The translations under genes were made by a program, and so were the position numbers. From assembly GCA_947627885.1 (NCBI GenBank), contig CANQXP010000016.1, forward strand, positions 1 through 35,716: a stretch of 35,716 bases of DNA, written 5' to 3'. The notes beneath the pieces were generated by a model, which was not told the DNA's origin, searched no databases, and saw nothing but the letters and a program-made list of their open reading frames with translations. Source of the stretch: an uncultured Rikenella sp. GTDB lineage: Bacteria > Bacteroidota > Bacteroidia > Bacteroidales > Rikenellaceae. Positions 23,061-31,014 of the stretch are shown piece after piece (the stretch's first letter is position 1; each line of letters begins with the position of its first letter).

Positions 23061-24049
23061 TCGGAATCGCCCTCTTTCTCCTCGGCGGCCGTCTCGGGCA
23101 CCTCGTCCGGCTCCTCGCCGCCCACGTCGATGACGCCCTCGGCGGTCGTCTCTCGGTAGTCGGGGCGAAACTCCACCTCGATGTTCGTGCCGAACATCTC
23201 GTTGATCTTCTCGGCCGCCTTGCGCCTCTCCTCAAGAGGCGAGTAGCGCATCATGTAGGTGAATCCCTGGGACTGCGTGGCTTCGCTCGTGACCAGGCGC
23301 TCCTTCTTCGTGATGTTCACGTTCGATATGCCGAGGAACGTGAGCACCTCGTTCATGTAGTTCGTCTTAAGTTCGTACATCGCGTCGGCGACGTAAGGGG
23401 CGTCGGTGCGCAGGACCCGCAGGGACTCCGGTCGCAGGGACCGGTCGCCCATGATGACCGGCTCGTCGCCCTCCCATTTCATATAGACGTTCTTCATGGT
23501 GAGGCGCTGGCTCTCGTCGCAGGCGATGAGCACGGGCGTCCGCTGCGCGCCGACGTTGGTGTCGATGATGGAGTCCAGCCGCGCTATGCGCTGCGCGTAG
23601 CTCCACAGCTCGGGCCAGGTGGGCGTGCGCAGCTGGTTGTTGAACACGACGACGGAGTTCGTCTCGTCCAAGGCCCGCTGGTATCCCGGACCTTTGCCGC
23701 CGGGGCCGCCGACGCCGTAGGCCCGCCGCTCGTCGGGCACCCCGTACACGTCGAGGTCGCCGCCGAGGATGACGCGCAGGCCCACCAGGCCCATCACCTC
23801 GTCCTCGAACACGACGGCCGCCCCGTCGCGGAACAGGGCCAGCTCCAGGTAGCGCTGGTCGAGCGAGTCGGGCGCGTTCTTCCACTCGAAGCGCGACAGG
23901 GCGATCTCGGTGAACCGGTCGTAATAGCGCACGTCGTCGTCGATGTAGGTGCCGATCTGGCGCCACATGCGACCGTTCTTGAGGGGGCCGTGCTCCCTCT
24001 GCGGGGACTCGCCCCGGCCTGCGCGGCGCCCGCGCCCGCCTCGTCCCAT
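23057..24049 (-). CDS. Upper collar / connector (portal) protein, phi29 gp10-like
   Basis: 330 residues. Basic Gly/Arg-rich N-terminus, then ALSRFEWKNAPDSLDQRYLE, LALFRDGAAVVFEDE, NTNVGAQRTPVLIACDES-type stretch (residues 165-180), NVYMKWEGDEPVIMGDRSL, TNYMNEVLTFLGISNVNITK and KERLVTSEA. These follow the connector fold of phi29 gp10 (310 residues) and relatives. Twelve copies should form the DNA entry ring at one capsid vertex, binding the packaging ATPase and lower collar. Acidic tail. AAGGAGG upstream of ATG. Confidence 0.9.
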   Translation of the reverse strand: MGRGGRGRRAGRGESPQREHGPLKNGRMWRQIGTYIDDDVRYYDRFTEIALSRFEWKNAPDSLDQRYLELALFRDGAAVVFEDEVMGLVGLRVILGGDLDVYGVPDERRAYGVGGPGGKGPGYQRALDETNSVVVFNNQLRTPTWPELWSYAQRIARLDSIIDTNVGAQRTPVLIACDESQRLTMKNVYMKWEGDEPVIMGDRSLRPESLRVLRTDAPYVADAMYELKTNYMNEVLTFLGISNVNITKKERLVTSEATQSQGFTYMMRYSPLEERRKAAEKINEMFGTNIEVEFRPDYRETTAEGVIDVGGEEPDEVPETAAEEKEGDSE

Positions 24050-24058
24050 GCGTCCTCC

Positions 24059-26749
24059 TTAGTCGTTCGGCCAGCCGTTGTTGAGACGCCGCTGCATCTC
24101 CATGACGGCGAGCCGGTAGTTCTCGTCGGTACCCTCGGCGATGGGGTTGCCGAGGAAGTAGCGGATGAAGGCGTTGCGCCCGATGGCGTTGAACACGCGC
24201 GGGTACTTGTTGCCGGGGAAGTCGCCGCCCGTCTCTATCGTGAGGCGGTAGATGAGCTGGTCGCCGATGTTGGAGTCGTCGTATTCCCAGGTCTCCTCCA
24301 GGTTGTAGGCGCGCGGCACCGCCCAGCCGCCGCTCGCCATCTGGTGATTCACGAACCCGTCCTGCGTCATGCCGAAGTTGTGCTGGAGCTTGACCGTCGT
24401 GGCCTGACCCCACCACCCGTCCACGTCGATGGGGTCCGAGGGGTCGGGCAGCTCGGGGTGCTGATACTCGGGCGACACAACGGGTTCGGCGTTGGGCCAG
24501 CCCTGGTTGAGCGACTGCTGCATGTTCATGATGGCCTGGCGGTACGTCTCCGAGTTCGCGTCAACGTGGGAAAGCGCCGAACTGACGAAGTAGCGCGCCA
24601 TGGCGATGGCCGAAAGCCCGGTGAAGTTCTTCGCGTGCATGTAAGCCTTGTGACCGAACACGGCGTTGAGCTTTGGCACGAGGTCGTCGCCCTGGTCGGA
24701 GTTATCGTACTGCCAGCTCTCGTCGGTATGCCATACGCTGCGGAAGGCGTACTCGCCGTCGATGAGCTGGTGCTGCATGACGCTTGAGTCGTACATGCCG
24801 AAGGCGTACTTGAGCTTGCGCGTGGTCGCGGGACCCCAGTAGCCGTCCACGGCGATGGTGCCGGGGTCGGTGTACGTGCCGGTTTCACCCTCGCCGCCGG
24901 TCCCACCGCCGCCACCCTCGCCACCGGTCCCTCCCCCGCCGGGCGTGATGGTCGGGTTCCCGCCGTCGGGCACCTCCGATGGGTCGTACCACTCGCCCCA
25001 CCAGTCGTATCGGCCCTCGATAGGCACGTTGTCGAGGGTGTAGTCGCCGATCTCGTCGGGGTTCGACCACCAGGTGATGCCGTTGTCGTAGATGTCGCAG
25101 ATGGCCTTGGCGTCCTCGGTGGGAAGGTCGCCCTCGATGGCGCAGCCCGCCGTCTTGACATAGGTCCAGTGGTCGCGGGCCCTCCGGTTGGGCACCTTGG
25201 TCCTGCGGCAGGCGTAGCCGAACCGGTCGAAGAACGAGTCGAGTATGGCCGCCTGCGTCGAACGCACGCCCATGTTGTAGACGCCGAACCCGACGCGATG
25301 CATGGCGAGGTTGAGGGCCTCCACCTGGGACTGGCCGTAGGACTGGGGAGGCGTGTTGTAGAGGTCGAGGCGCTTGGTGACGGCCGGGAGCACGTCGTCG
25401 ATGACGCCGCTCGCAAATCCCGTTATGGCCCCGAGCACCTTGCCGACGGTGCTCGACCCTCCGGTCGAAAACCCGTTCAACGCGCCCTTCAAAGGGGAGC
25501 CGACGGCCCCCGCGATGAGCGAGGTGTCGGCCGAGTAGCGGTTCTGCACGTACCACGCCGCGTAGGTGTCGCCCACCCACGCGAGCTGCGGGAACGAGTT
25601 GAGCGTGACGCCGGAGTCCCAGTCGTCGGTGATGCCCCGGTAGAACTTAGGGTAGAGCATGATCGAGGGCGTTGTCACGAACGTGCCCCTCATCATGAGC
25701 AAAAAAGGCCGTCCGTCCGCACCGCCGGAACCGGTGAACCAGTCCTCCCAGTGCAGCTCCGCCGTCGCGCCCGCGTTGTTAGAGACGAGACAGTAGGAGT
25801 AGGGCCACGAGAACAGGCGCAGGTTGCGCGGCCGGTAGCCGTCCACGCTCGTTGGCGGGTCCACGTCCACCTCAAGCCTGCTCGAAAGGTCGATCTGCGA
25901 GAACGCGACGTCCTGCGGGTCCACGTTCTCGTCCAGATAGGCCGGATATTGATATATGGAAAGGATGGACTGCTCGTATCCGCCCTGGATCGCCATGTTG
26001 AGGAAGTCGGAGAGGCCCTTGTACTCGTCCGACAGCTGGCGGTTGAGGGCCCCTCCGCCCACGATGTACACGTTGTTGGTGCCACGCTTGCCGTTCTGGA
26101 CGTCGAACCCGAAGATGGTGAAGATTGACATGGCCACGCCGTTGATGCTCGTGATGCCCTGGTCCACGGGCGTGAGCATCGGAAGCTCGACGCCGGGTAT
26201 GACCTCGACCGGGTTGCCGAGCGTGGGCGCGGTCGGCAGCTTTGACATGACGATGGCCGCGTGCTGTTTCGACAGGTCGATGGTGAGCTTTTTGCTCGAC
26301 GTGTACCCCGGCCCGAGGTCCAGGTCCTCCACGACGAGGTTCTCGTAGGGCACGTCGCGCGACACGTGCTCGCGCTCCACGAAGCACTGCATGAGGCGGT
26401 AGTCGAAGTGCCAGGTCTGGAGCACGTCAAGCTCGTAGGTGATCTCGGTCGTCACGTTGTTGACGTACTCCACGCCGGTCACGAAGGCGTAGAACCACCG
26501 CGTGCCGAACGCGGTGTTGCGGAAGCGCATGTAGTCGCAGGTGTACACCTCGTCGGCTGCCACCTGGAGGCGCACCCGGCCCTGCTGGGCGCGGATGTAG
26601 GTGAGGTCGCGGAAGGCGAGGCGGCGGCGCGTACCGAGCCACGCCTCCCGCGCCTCCTCAGAGTCGAACAGGGCGGCGTGTTCGTAGGTACCGTCCCACG
26701 GTATGCCCCAAAAGAGCTCTACGTCCGAGTCGGGAACGATGTACGACAC
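24059..26749 (-). CDS. Tail knob protein (phi29 gp9-like) with wall-binding repeats
   Basis: 896 residues from GTG with AAGGAGG upstream. Residues 1-600 match the distal tail tube/knob of phi29-like phages (FWGIPWDGTYEHAALFDSEE; WFYAFVTGVEYVNNVTTEIT; YELDVLQTWHFDYRL; MQCFVEREHVSRD). phi29 gp9 has 599 residues, so the rest is extra. A Gly/Glu linker (about 600-625) leads to two wall-binding modules of about 120 residues (VDGYWGPATTRKLK ... MNMQQSLNQGWPN and VDGWWGQATTVKLQ ... MEMQRRLNNGWPN). The same module closes the endolysin. This suggests a knob that grips the host wall while the gp13-like enzyme cuts it. Confidence 0.9.
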   Translation of the reverse strand: MSYIVPDSDVELFWGIPWDGTYEHAALFDSEEAREAWLGTRRRLAFRDLTYIRAQQGRVRLQVAADEVYTCDYMRFRNTAFGTRWFYAFVTGVEYVNNVTTEITYELDVLQTWHFDYRLMQCFVEREHVSRDVPYENLVVEDLDLGPGYTSSKKLTIDLSKQHAAIVMSKLPTAPTLGNPVEVIPGVELPMLTPVDQGITSINGVAMSIFTIFGFDVQNGKRGTNNVYIVGGGALNRQLSDEYKGLSDFLNMAIQGGYEQSILSIYQYPAYLDENVDPQDVAFSQIDLSSRLEVDVDPPTSVDGYRPRNLRLFSWPYSYCLVSNNAGATAELHWEDWFTGSGGADGRPFLLMMRGTFVTTPSIMLYPKFYRGITDDWDSGVTLNSFPQLAWVGDTYAAWYVQNRYSADTSLIAGAVGSPLKGALNGFSTGGSSTVGKVLGAITGFASGVIDDVLPAVTKRLDLYNTPPQSYGQSQVEALNLAMHRVGFGVYNMGVRSTQAAILDSFFDRFGYACRRTKVPNRRARDHWTYVKTAGCAIEGDLPTEDAKAICDIYDNGITWWSNPDEIGDYTLDNVPIEGRYDWWGEWYDPSEVPDGGNPTITPGGGGTGGEGGGGGTGGEGETGTYTDPGTIAVDGYWGPATTRKLKYAFGMYDSSVMQHQLIDGEYAFRSVWHTDESWQYDNSDQGDDLVPKLNAVFGHKAYMHAKNFTGLSAIAMARYFVSSALSHVDANSETYRQAIMNMQQSLNQGWPNAEPVVSPEYQHPELPDPSDPIDVDGWWGQATTVKLQHNFGMTQDGFVNHQMASGGWAVPRAYNLEETWEYDDSNIGDQLIYRLTIETGGDFPGNKYPRVFNAIGRNAFIRYFLGNPIAEGTDENYRLAVMEMQRRLNNGWPND

Positions 26750-26762
26750 GCCGCCCTCCTTG

Positions 26763-28127
26763 CTACTCGCTGACGGTGATGGTGCAGGTCGCGCTCTGGG
26801 AGTCGTCCACGGCGCTCGTCGCCTTCACCTTGATCTCGCCGGTGGCCTCCTGGGTGAGGGTGACGCAGCCGGTCTGATCGACGGTCGCACCGGTGCCGCT
26901 CTCGATGGACCAGACGACGGCCTGGCTGGCGAAGTTGGTGGTCTTGACCTCGGCCTTGAGCTGTATGGACGTGCCCTTACCCATGGTGGTGGAGGCGGGC
27001 GTCACGGTGACGCTCGTCACGGAAGGCTCCCCGGCGATGAACGCGACGGCGTTCATGAACGGGCTGACGGAGAGGATCTTCCAGGTGTGGTACCAGTAGT
27101 TCCAGTAGAGGCCTTCGGGGTTGTACAGCTCCGAGAAATTGAACATGTTGTCGAAGATCATGAACCACTCGCGATCCACCATGACGGCGGGCACGGCGTC
27201 GAGCGCCTTGAGTTCGTCGGCGGTGAACTCGTGGAAGCCGGGGTCGTTGCCGATAAGCTCCTTCAAGCGGTCGGTGTCAAGCTCGCCGAAGGAGTCCACG
27301 AGGACGCGGTGGCCTGCGAACTGCGCGCGATCCATGTTGAACGCGGCGGCCAGGACCTCGACGTCCATCGTCGCGTCGAAGGTCGAGTTGACGATGATGT
27401 ACTGGTCCTCTTTGCCGGTGTAGTTCTGCACGCCCGCCATGTTGTACTTCGGCGACATGAACGTGAGGTTGTTGGACACGTTCTTGATGTGGGTGACGAT
27501 GCCGGAGGCGTTGTCGGCGGAGACGTCGCCGACCGTCTCGGTGTGGATGTCGCCCTGGACGAGGTGGAGCGCCAGCAGGTACTTCATGACCATGAACTCG
27601 TCGTAGGCGGCGCCTGCGTACATGGAGTTGATGATCGAGGTGGCGAGGTCGGTCACGCCCTCCTCGGAGAGGAACGCCTGGCGCAGCTGTTCGCGCTGGA
27701 TGGTGCGCTTGTACATCTTCTGATAGTTGAGGATGTGGAAGGCGCTGCGCACGTCGGGCAGCTCGCGCTTGAACACGTTGTCCTCGGCAACCTGGATGTC
27801 GTAGTCGTGCGCCTTGGCGATGTTGGTGAACACCTCCTCCACCGTCTCGCCGTACTCCATGACGCCCTTCTTGAACATCGCCCAGGGGTTGTCGTACATC
27901 TTGGAGGACATGATGACGCGGCCGATGCGGTTCACAAGCGCGCTCAGGAACTCGTTCTGGAGGGCGGGCATCCCCATGATGACGGTGCCGATCTCGCGGA
28001 TGCTCTCGATACCCGGGACCGCCGGGGGCACGTACTCGCGATAGGTCGGCGTCGCGGTCGCGCGGATGGTGTTGAGGATGTCCTGGCTGGTAGCAGCCAG
28101 CTTCTTCACTACGGGTTTGGTTGCCAT
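26763..28127 (-). CDS. Major capsid protein (phi29 gp8-like) with Ig-like domain
   Basis: 454 residues, close to phi29 gp8 (448). The N-terminal part (about 1-365; EYVPPAVPGIESIREIGTVI, MGMPALQNEFLSALVNRIGR, QGDIHTETVGDVSADNASGI) is the HK97-type shell domain of phi29-like phages. The C-terminal 85 residues (VTSVTVTPASTTMGKGTSIQ, then WSIESGT, VTLTQEATGEIKVKATS) form a bacterial Ig-like BIG2 domain, as in phi29 gp8. Built on the scaffold encoded 13 bp upstream. GAAAGGGAC precedes the ATG. Confidence 0.92.
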   Translation of the reverse strand: MATKPVVKKLAATSQDILNTIRATATPTYREYVPPAVPGIESIREIGTVIMGMPALQNEFLSALVNRIGRVIMSSKMYDNPWAMFKKGVMEYGETVEEVFTNIAKAHDYDIQVAEDNVFKRELPDVRSAFHILNYQKMYKRTIQREQLRQAFLSEEGVTDLATSIINSMYAGAAYDEFMVMKYLLALHLVQGDIHTETVGDVSADNASGIVTHIKNVSNNLTFMSPKYNMAGVQNYTGKEDQYIIVNSTFDATMDVEVLAAAFNMDRAQFAGHRVLVDSFGELDTDRLKELIGNDPGFHEFTADELKALDAVPAVMVDREWFMIFDNMFNFSELYNPEGLYWNYWYHTWKILSVSPFMNAVAFIAGEPSVTSVTVTPASTTMGKGTSIQLKAEVKTTNFASQAVVWSIESGTGATVDQTGCVTLTQEATGEIKVKATSAVDDSQSATCTITVSE

Positions 28128-28140
28128 GCTCGTCCCTTTC

Positions 28141-28479
28141 CTAGCTTGTCTGACGTTCCGAGGCGGGGACTTCCTCGAACAGGTCCTCGACGGTCATGTC
28201 GTCGGGGTTGGTCGTGCCCTCGTCGGTTTCCTCCTCGTCGGGGGCAGGTGCGGAGTTTCCGCTGCCGGAGAAAAACCGGTGCCGATACTTCCTCTTCCAT
28301 CGCTCGTCCAGCTCGTGGTACCGGCCTTCCCAATCCACGCCGTCTCCCGCGGCTCGCGACTCCAGGTCGTTGAACGTGTCGGTCATGTCCTCGATGAAGG
28401 ATATGGCCTCGTCGCTTGAGTCCTCGCCCACCATGGTCTGAATGCGGTTGAAATACTCCTCACGTCCCAAAACACCCAT
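28141..28479 (-). CDS. Capsid scaffolding protein (phi29 gp7-like)
   Basis: 112 residues; phi29 gp7 has 97. Helical, highly charged, with N-terminal LGREEYFNRIQTMVGEDSSD, a central ESRAAGDGVDWEGRYHELDE and WKRKYRHRFF motif typical of phage scaffold proteins, and an acidic disordered tail (EEETDEGTTNPDD). Location just before the capsid gene supports the call. It should act as an internal assembly core that leaves before DNA packaging. ATGGAGGAAATTC precedes the ATG. Confidence 0.82.
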   Translation of the reverse strand: MGVLGREEYFNRIQTMVGEDSSDEAISFIEDMTDTFNDLESRAAGDGVDWEGRYHELDERWKRKYRHRFFSGSGNSAPAPDEEETDEGTTNPDDMTVEDLFEEVPASERQTS

Positions 28480-28496
28480 GAATTTCCTCCATTCGA

Positions 28497-29732
28497 CTAC
28501 AGGATGCGGGGCCGACGCGGCCAGAGGGCGATACTCGACAGCGAGAAGGCTCCCCCGGCCCCTCCCGTCGAGCCGCCCCCCGTGCCGGGCAGCGTGTAGC
28601 TCGACAGGTAATCATACCAGTATCTCGCGTTTTCGACACGCTCGTTGTAATGGATGAGGTCCAGATCGTAGGCCGGTCGCAGGTAGCAGGCTATAAAAGT
28701 TTGAACCATCCACTCCATGTCGTGCGTCTCGTCTTGCGAGAACTGATACCAGGTGGTGTCTCCCGGAAGGGAGAAGCCGTACGGAGCGCCGGTCGATGGA
28801 TACCACTGGCGGCGCTCGGCGAAGCCCACGTCGCGGGCGAACGGCTCGCCGTAGGCGTAGTTGGTCTGCATGTACTCGGCGAGGAACACGTTCATCTGCA
28901 TGGTACCGTCGGTCCAGGGCGAGTGGTGCCCGTAGATGATGTCCTCGCCCTCCAAAAGCACCGACGCGGGCGTCCACTGGACCAGGCCCGCGCCCTCGCC
29001 GCCGACCTCTTGAAGCGCCGGGTTGAGGCCGCACTCGTTCTGCATGTTGCCGATGACGGCGGCCGCCGCGGGCAGCTTCCAGCCCGCGTTGAAGAGGAAC
29101 CACCAGACGTTCGCGGCGTTGGTCTTTGCCTCGTCCGAGTCGCGCTCGAAGCCACCTCCGCCCATGTTGTAGTACCAGTGCATGCCGGACTGGGACCAGG
29201 GGTGGCCGCTCGGCTGGAAGGACGGTGTGGCAGGCGGCACGTCGGGAGGTGTGGGCGTCGCCCCTCCCGGCCAGCGCCAGAGGTCCTCCCAGGCGCCGTA
29301 GACGCTGTAGAAGTTCACGCTCACCTGGTCGTCCACGTTCTCGATGCGGTCAGTGTGAGCGCCCATGCAGTAGCGGTTGGCCCCGTCGTAGACCATCTCG
29401 GTGTGCGGGGAGTAGCCCTGGTCGAGGAAGCCGTAGTTGCGCACGAGGATGTCGCCCGCCGCCCAGTCCCCGAAGGGGTCGTGGCGCTCCCAGCCGTAGT
29501 CCCCGAGCCAGCTGCCCATGTCGTAGGTCGTGAACCAAGGATTGTAGCCCCACGCCTCAGACATCCCGGCCTCGTAGAGCGCCCACGAAAGCAGGCTTGA
29601 GCAGTCGAACGCATGTTCCCACCCATAAGGGTTCCCGGCGCCGTCCTGCCGGTAGTCCATGGAGTAGTGGACGCCCGGCAAGACGCACATGGAGAGCACG
29701 TTGTTGAAGCCCGCTTCGGGGTCGTATGGCAT
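28497..29732 (-). CDS. Tail-associated peptidoglycan hydrolase (phi29 gp13-like), two enzymes
   Basis: 411 residues; phi29 gp13 has 365. N-terminal NlpC/P60-like peptidase (1-160): AFDCSSLLSWAL with catalytic Cys44 and YSPHTEM with His110. A Pro/Thr linker (170-195) follows. Residues 215-370 look like a tail lysozyme domain (NVWWFLFNAGWKLPAAAAVI, GNMQNECGLNPALQE, GAGLVQWTP) with Glu in NECG as probable acid. Gp13 has the same two activities in the opposite order. It should open the wall at the tail tip on entry. The start is ATG 29732 with GAGGGA; an upstream TTG at 29768 is unnecessary. First gene of the late operon. Confidence 0.85.
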   Translation of the reverse strand: MPYDPEAGFNNVLSMCVLPGVHYSMDYRQDGAGNPYGWEHAFDCSSLLSWALYEAGMSEAWGYNPWFTTYDMGSWLGDYGWERHDPFGDWAAGDILVRNYGFLDQGYSPHTEMVYDGANRYCMGAHTDRIENVDDQVSVNFYSVYGAWEDLWRWPGGATPTPPDVPPATPSFQPSGHPWSQSGMHWYYNMGGGGFERDSDEAKTNAANVWWFLFNAGWKLPAAAAVIGNMQNECGLNPALQEVGGEGAGLVQWTPASVLLEGEDIIYGHHSPWTDGTMQMNVFLAEYMQTNYAYGEPFARDVGFAERRQWYPSTGAPYGFSLPGDTTWYQFSQDETHDMEWMVQTFIACYLRPAYDLDLIHYNERVENARYWYDYLSSYTLPGTGGGSTGGAGGAFSLSSIALWPRRPRIL

Positions 29733-29751
29733 GCTTTTCCCTCGTTCGTGG

Positions 29752-29773
29752 TACAATGTACGCGCCAATTATA
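29752..29773. promoter_or_regulatory. Divergent promoter pair between late operon and ATPase
   Basis: On the + strand, TGG followed by TACAAT (29752-29757) forms an extended -10 element ahead of the ATPase at 29790. On the - strand a perfect TATAAT lies at 29773-29768, about 35 bp before the late operon start at 29732. Neither has a good -35 box. In phi29 the late promoter A3 also lacks one and needs activator p4, so activator control is possible (inference). Confidence 0.55.
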
Positions 29774-29789
29774 CGCCCGTGAGGGGAGC

Positions 29790-30845
29790 ATGATGACTGG
29801 GAAAAAGACTTCAAAATATTACGACGGGTCTCGCCTGCTGTCCATGAAGGACGCCAACGGCAAAGAGCCTGAGATATACATCTGCACGTCGAACCGAACC
29901 GCCGGAAAGACGACGTGGTTCAACCGGCACGTCGTGAAGCGCTTCTTCAAAAAGGGCGAGAAGTTCGTCATCGTCCACCGCTACGCCTACGAGCTGCCGG
30001 GCTGCACGGAGGCTTTCTTCAAAGACGTGGGGCCGCTGTTCTTCCCCGGCTCGGTCATGGACGAGAAGCCCCGCGAGAAGGGCGCGTTCCGAGAGCTCTA
30101 CCTGGACGGCCAACCCTGCGGCTACGCCCTCGCCCTCACAAAGGCCGTGCAGGTGAAGCGCCTGAGCCACCTCTTCAACGACGCTGCCTGCATGCTCTTT
30201 GACGAGTTCCAGGCCGAGGACAACCGCTACGCCCCGCGCGAGGTGGAGGCGCTTATCTCCCTGCACACCTCCATCGCACGCGGCAAGGGCGAGCTGGTAC
30301 GCCGCGTGCCGGTCTACCTCGTGTCGAACCCGGTCTCCATCGTGAACCCCTACTACGTTGAAATGGGTGTGACCGGCAGGCTCAAGCCCGACGCACACTT
30401 CCTGCGCGGCGACGGCTGGGTGCTTGAGCAGAGCGTGTCGGAGGCGGCCAGGGAAGCCCAGCGCGAGAGCCAGTTCATGAAGGCGTTCGCCGACAACCGC
30501 TACGTCGGCCACTCGGCGGAATCGGTGTACCTGAACGACAACACGGCCTTCGTGGAGACGCTCTCGGGAAGCTCCCGCTACATCTGCACCCTCCAGCACG
30601 AAGGGCGCGACTACGGCGTGCGCGAGTTCCCCGACGAGGGCCTCGTCTACTGCTCGGACTCCGCCGACGAGACCTGGCCGATCAAGATATCGGTCACGAC
30701 GGAGGACCACAAGCCGAACTACGTCATGCTGCGCCGCAACGACATCATGATCTCGACGCTGCGCTGGTACTTCGAGCACGGCGTGTTCAGGTTTAAGGAC
30801 CTGCGCGCGAAGGACTGCGTGCTCCAGGCGATAACGTACCGCTAG
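29790..30845 (+). CDS. DNA packaging ATPase (phi29 gp16-like)
   Basis: 351 residues; phi29 gp16 has 332. Walker A CTSNRTAGKTTWF with Lys40, Walker B ACMLFDEF with Asp138-Glu139, and a YLVSNPVSIVNPYY sensor-like motif near 177-190 define it as a packaging motor ATPase. The C-terminal part (about 210-351) would hold the nuclease-like/RNA-binding domain. It pumps DNA through the connector. Start at 29790 or the adjacent ATG 29793, with GAGGGGAG upstream. It is the only late gene on the + strand, divergent from the rest, which is unusual for this phage type. A structured gene-free segment follows it. Confidence 0.9.
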   Translation: MMTGKKTSKYYDGSRLLSMKDANGKEPEIYICTSNRTAGKTTWFNRHVVKRFFKKGEKFVIVHRYAYELPGCTEAFFKDVGPLFFPGSVMDEKPREKGAFRELYLDGQPCGYALALTKAVQVKRLSHLFNDAACMLFDEFQAEDNRYAPREVEALISLHTSIARGKGELVRRVPVYLVSNPVSIVNPYYVEMGVTGRLKPDAHFLRGDGWVLEQSVSEAAREAQRESQFMKAFADNRYVGHSAESVYLNDNTAFVETLSGSSRYICTLQHEGRDYGVREFPDEGLVYCSDSADETWPIKISVTTEDHKPNYVMLRRNDIMISTLRWYFEHGVFRFKDLRAKDCVLQAITYR

Positions 30846-30862
30846 TGTGCTACCATGGTACC

Positions 30863-30978
30863 AAGCGCCTCCGAATGCCGATCTCCGTCGCACGGGCGCG
30901 GAAGGCACCCCTGGGAACGGGGCCGCGCCCGCGAGACGCCAAATTGCCGGGCGCTTCGGAACGACAGTCGGGTTCGAC
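30863..30978 (+). ncRNA. Candidate structured RNA (possible packaging RNA)
   Basis: The 166-bp gap between ATPase and polymerase encodes no credible protein but folds well. AAGCGCC (30863-30869) pairs with GGCGCTT (30950-30956). Inside, CGTC (30886-30889) pairs with GACG (30935-30938), CGGGCGCGG (30893-30901) with CCGCGCCCG (30923-30931), and CCCC (30908-30911) with GGGG (30919-30922), leaving a TGGGAAC loop and an AAGGCA bulge. A second hairpin GTCG-GGTT-CGAC is at 30967-30978. In phi29 a structured packaging RNA (174 nt, 120-nt functional form) assists gp16. Position and size suit a counterpart, but sequence similarity was not established and the strand is uncertain. Confidence 0.45.
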
Positions 30979-30982
30979 GCTT

Positions 30983-31014
30983 AAAGGGAGGGCCTCCTTC
31001 GGGAGGCCCTTTCA
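30983..31014. terminator. UUCG-loop hairpin between convergent genes
   Basis: AGGGCCTCC (30989-30997), tetraloop TTCG and GGAGGCCCT (31002-31010) form a perfect 9-bp stem, extendable by G-T and G-C pairs to 30986-31013 and flanked by TTAAA on the left. It stands at the meeting point of the + strand ATPase/RNA unit and the - strand replication operon. It probably acts as a two-way terminator although its U-tracts are short. Confidence 0.65.

Noticed and set aside
30965-30980. GGTTCGA resembling a tRNA T-loop
   Set aside because: The stem is only 4 bp and no anticodon arm or acceptor stem can be drawn around it.
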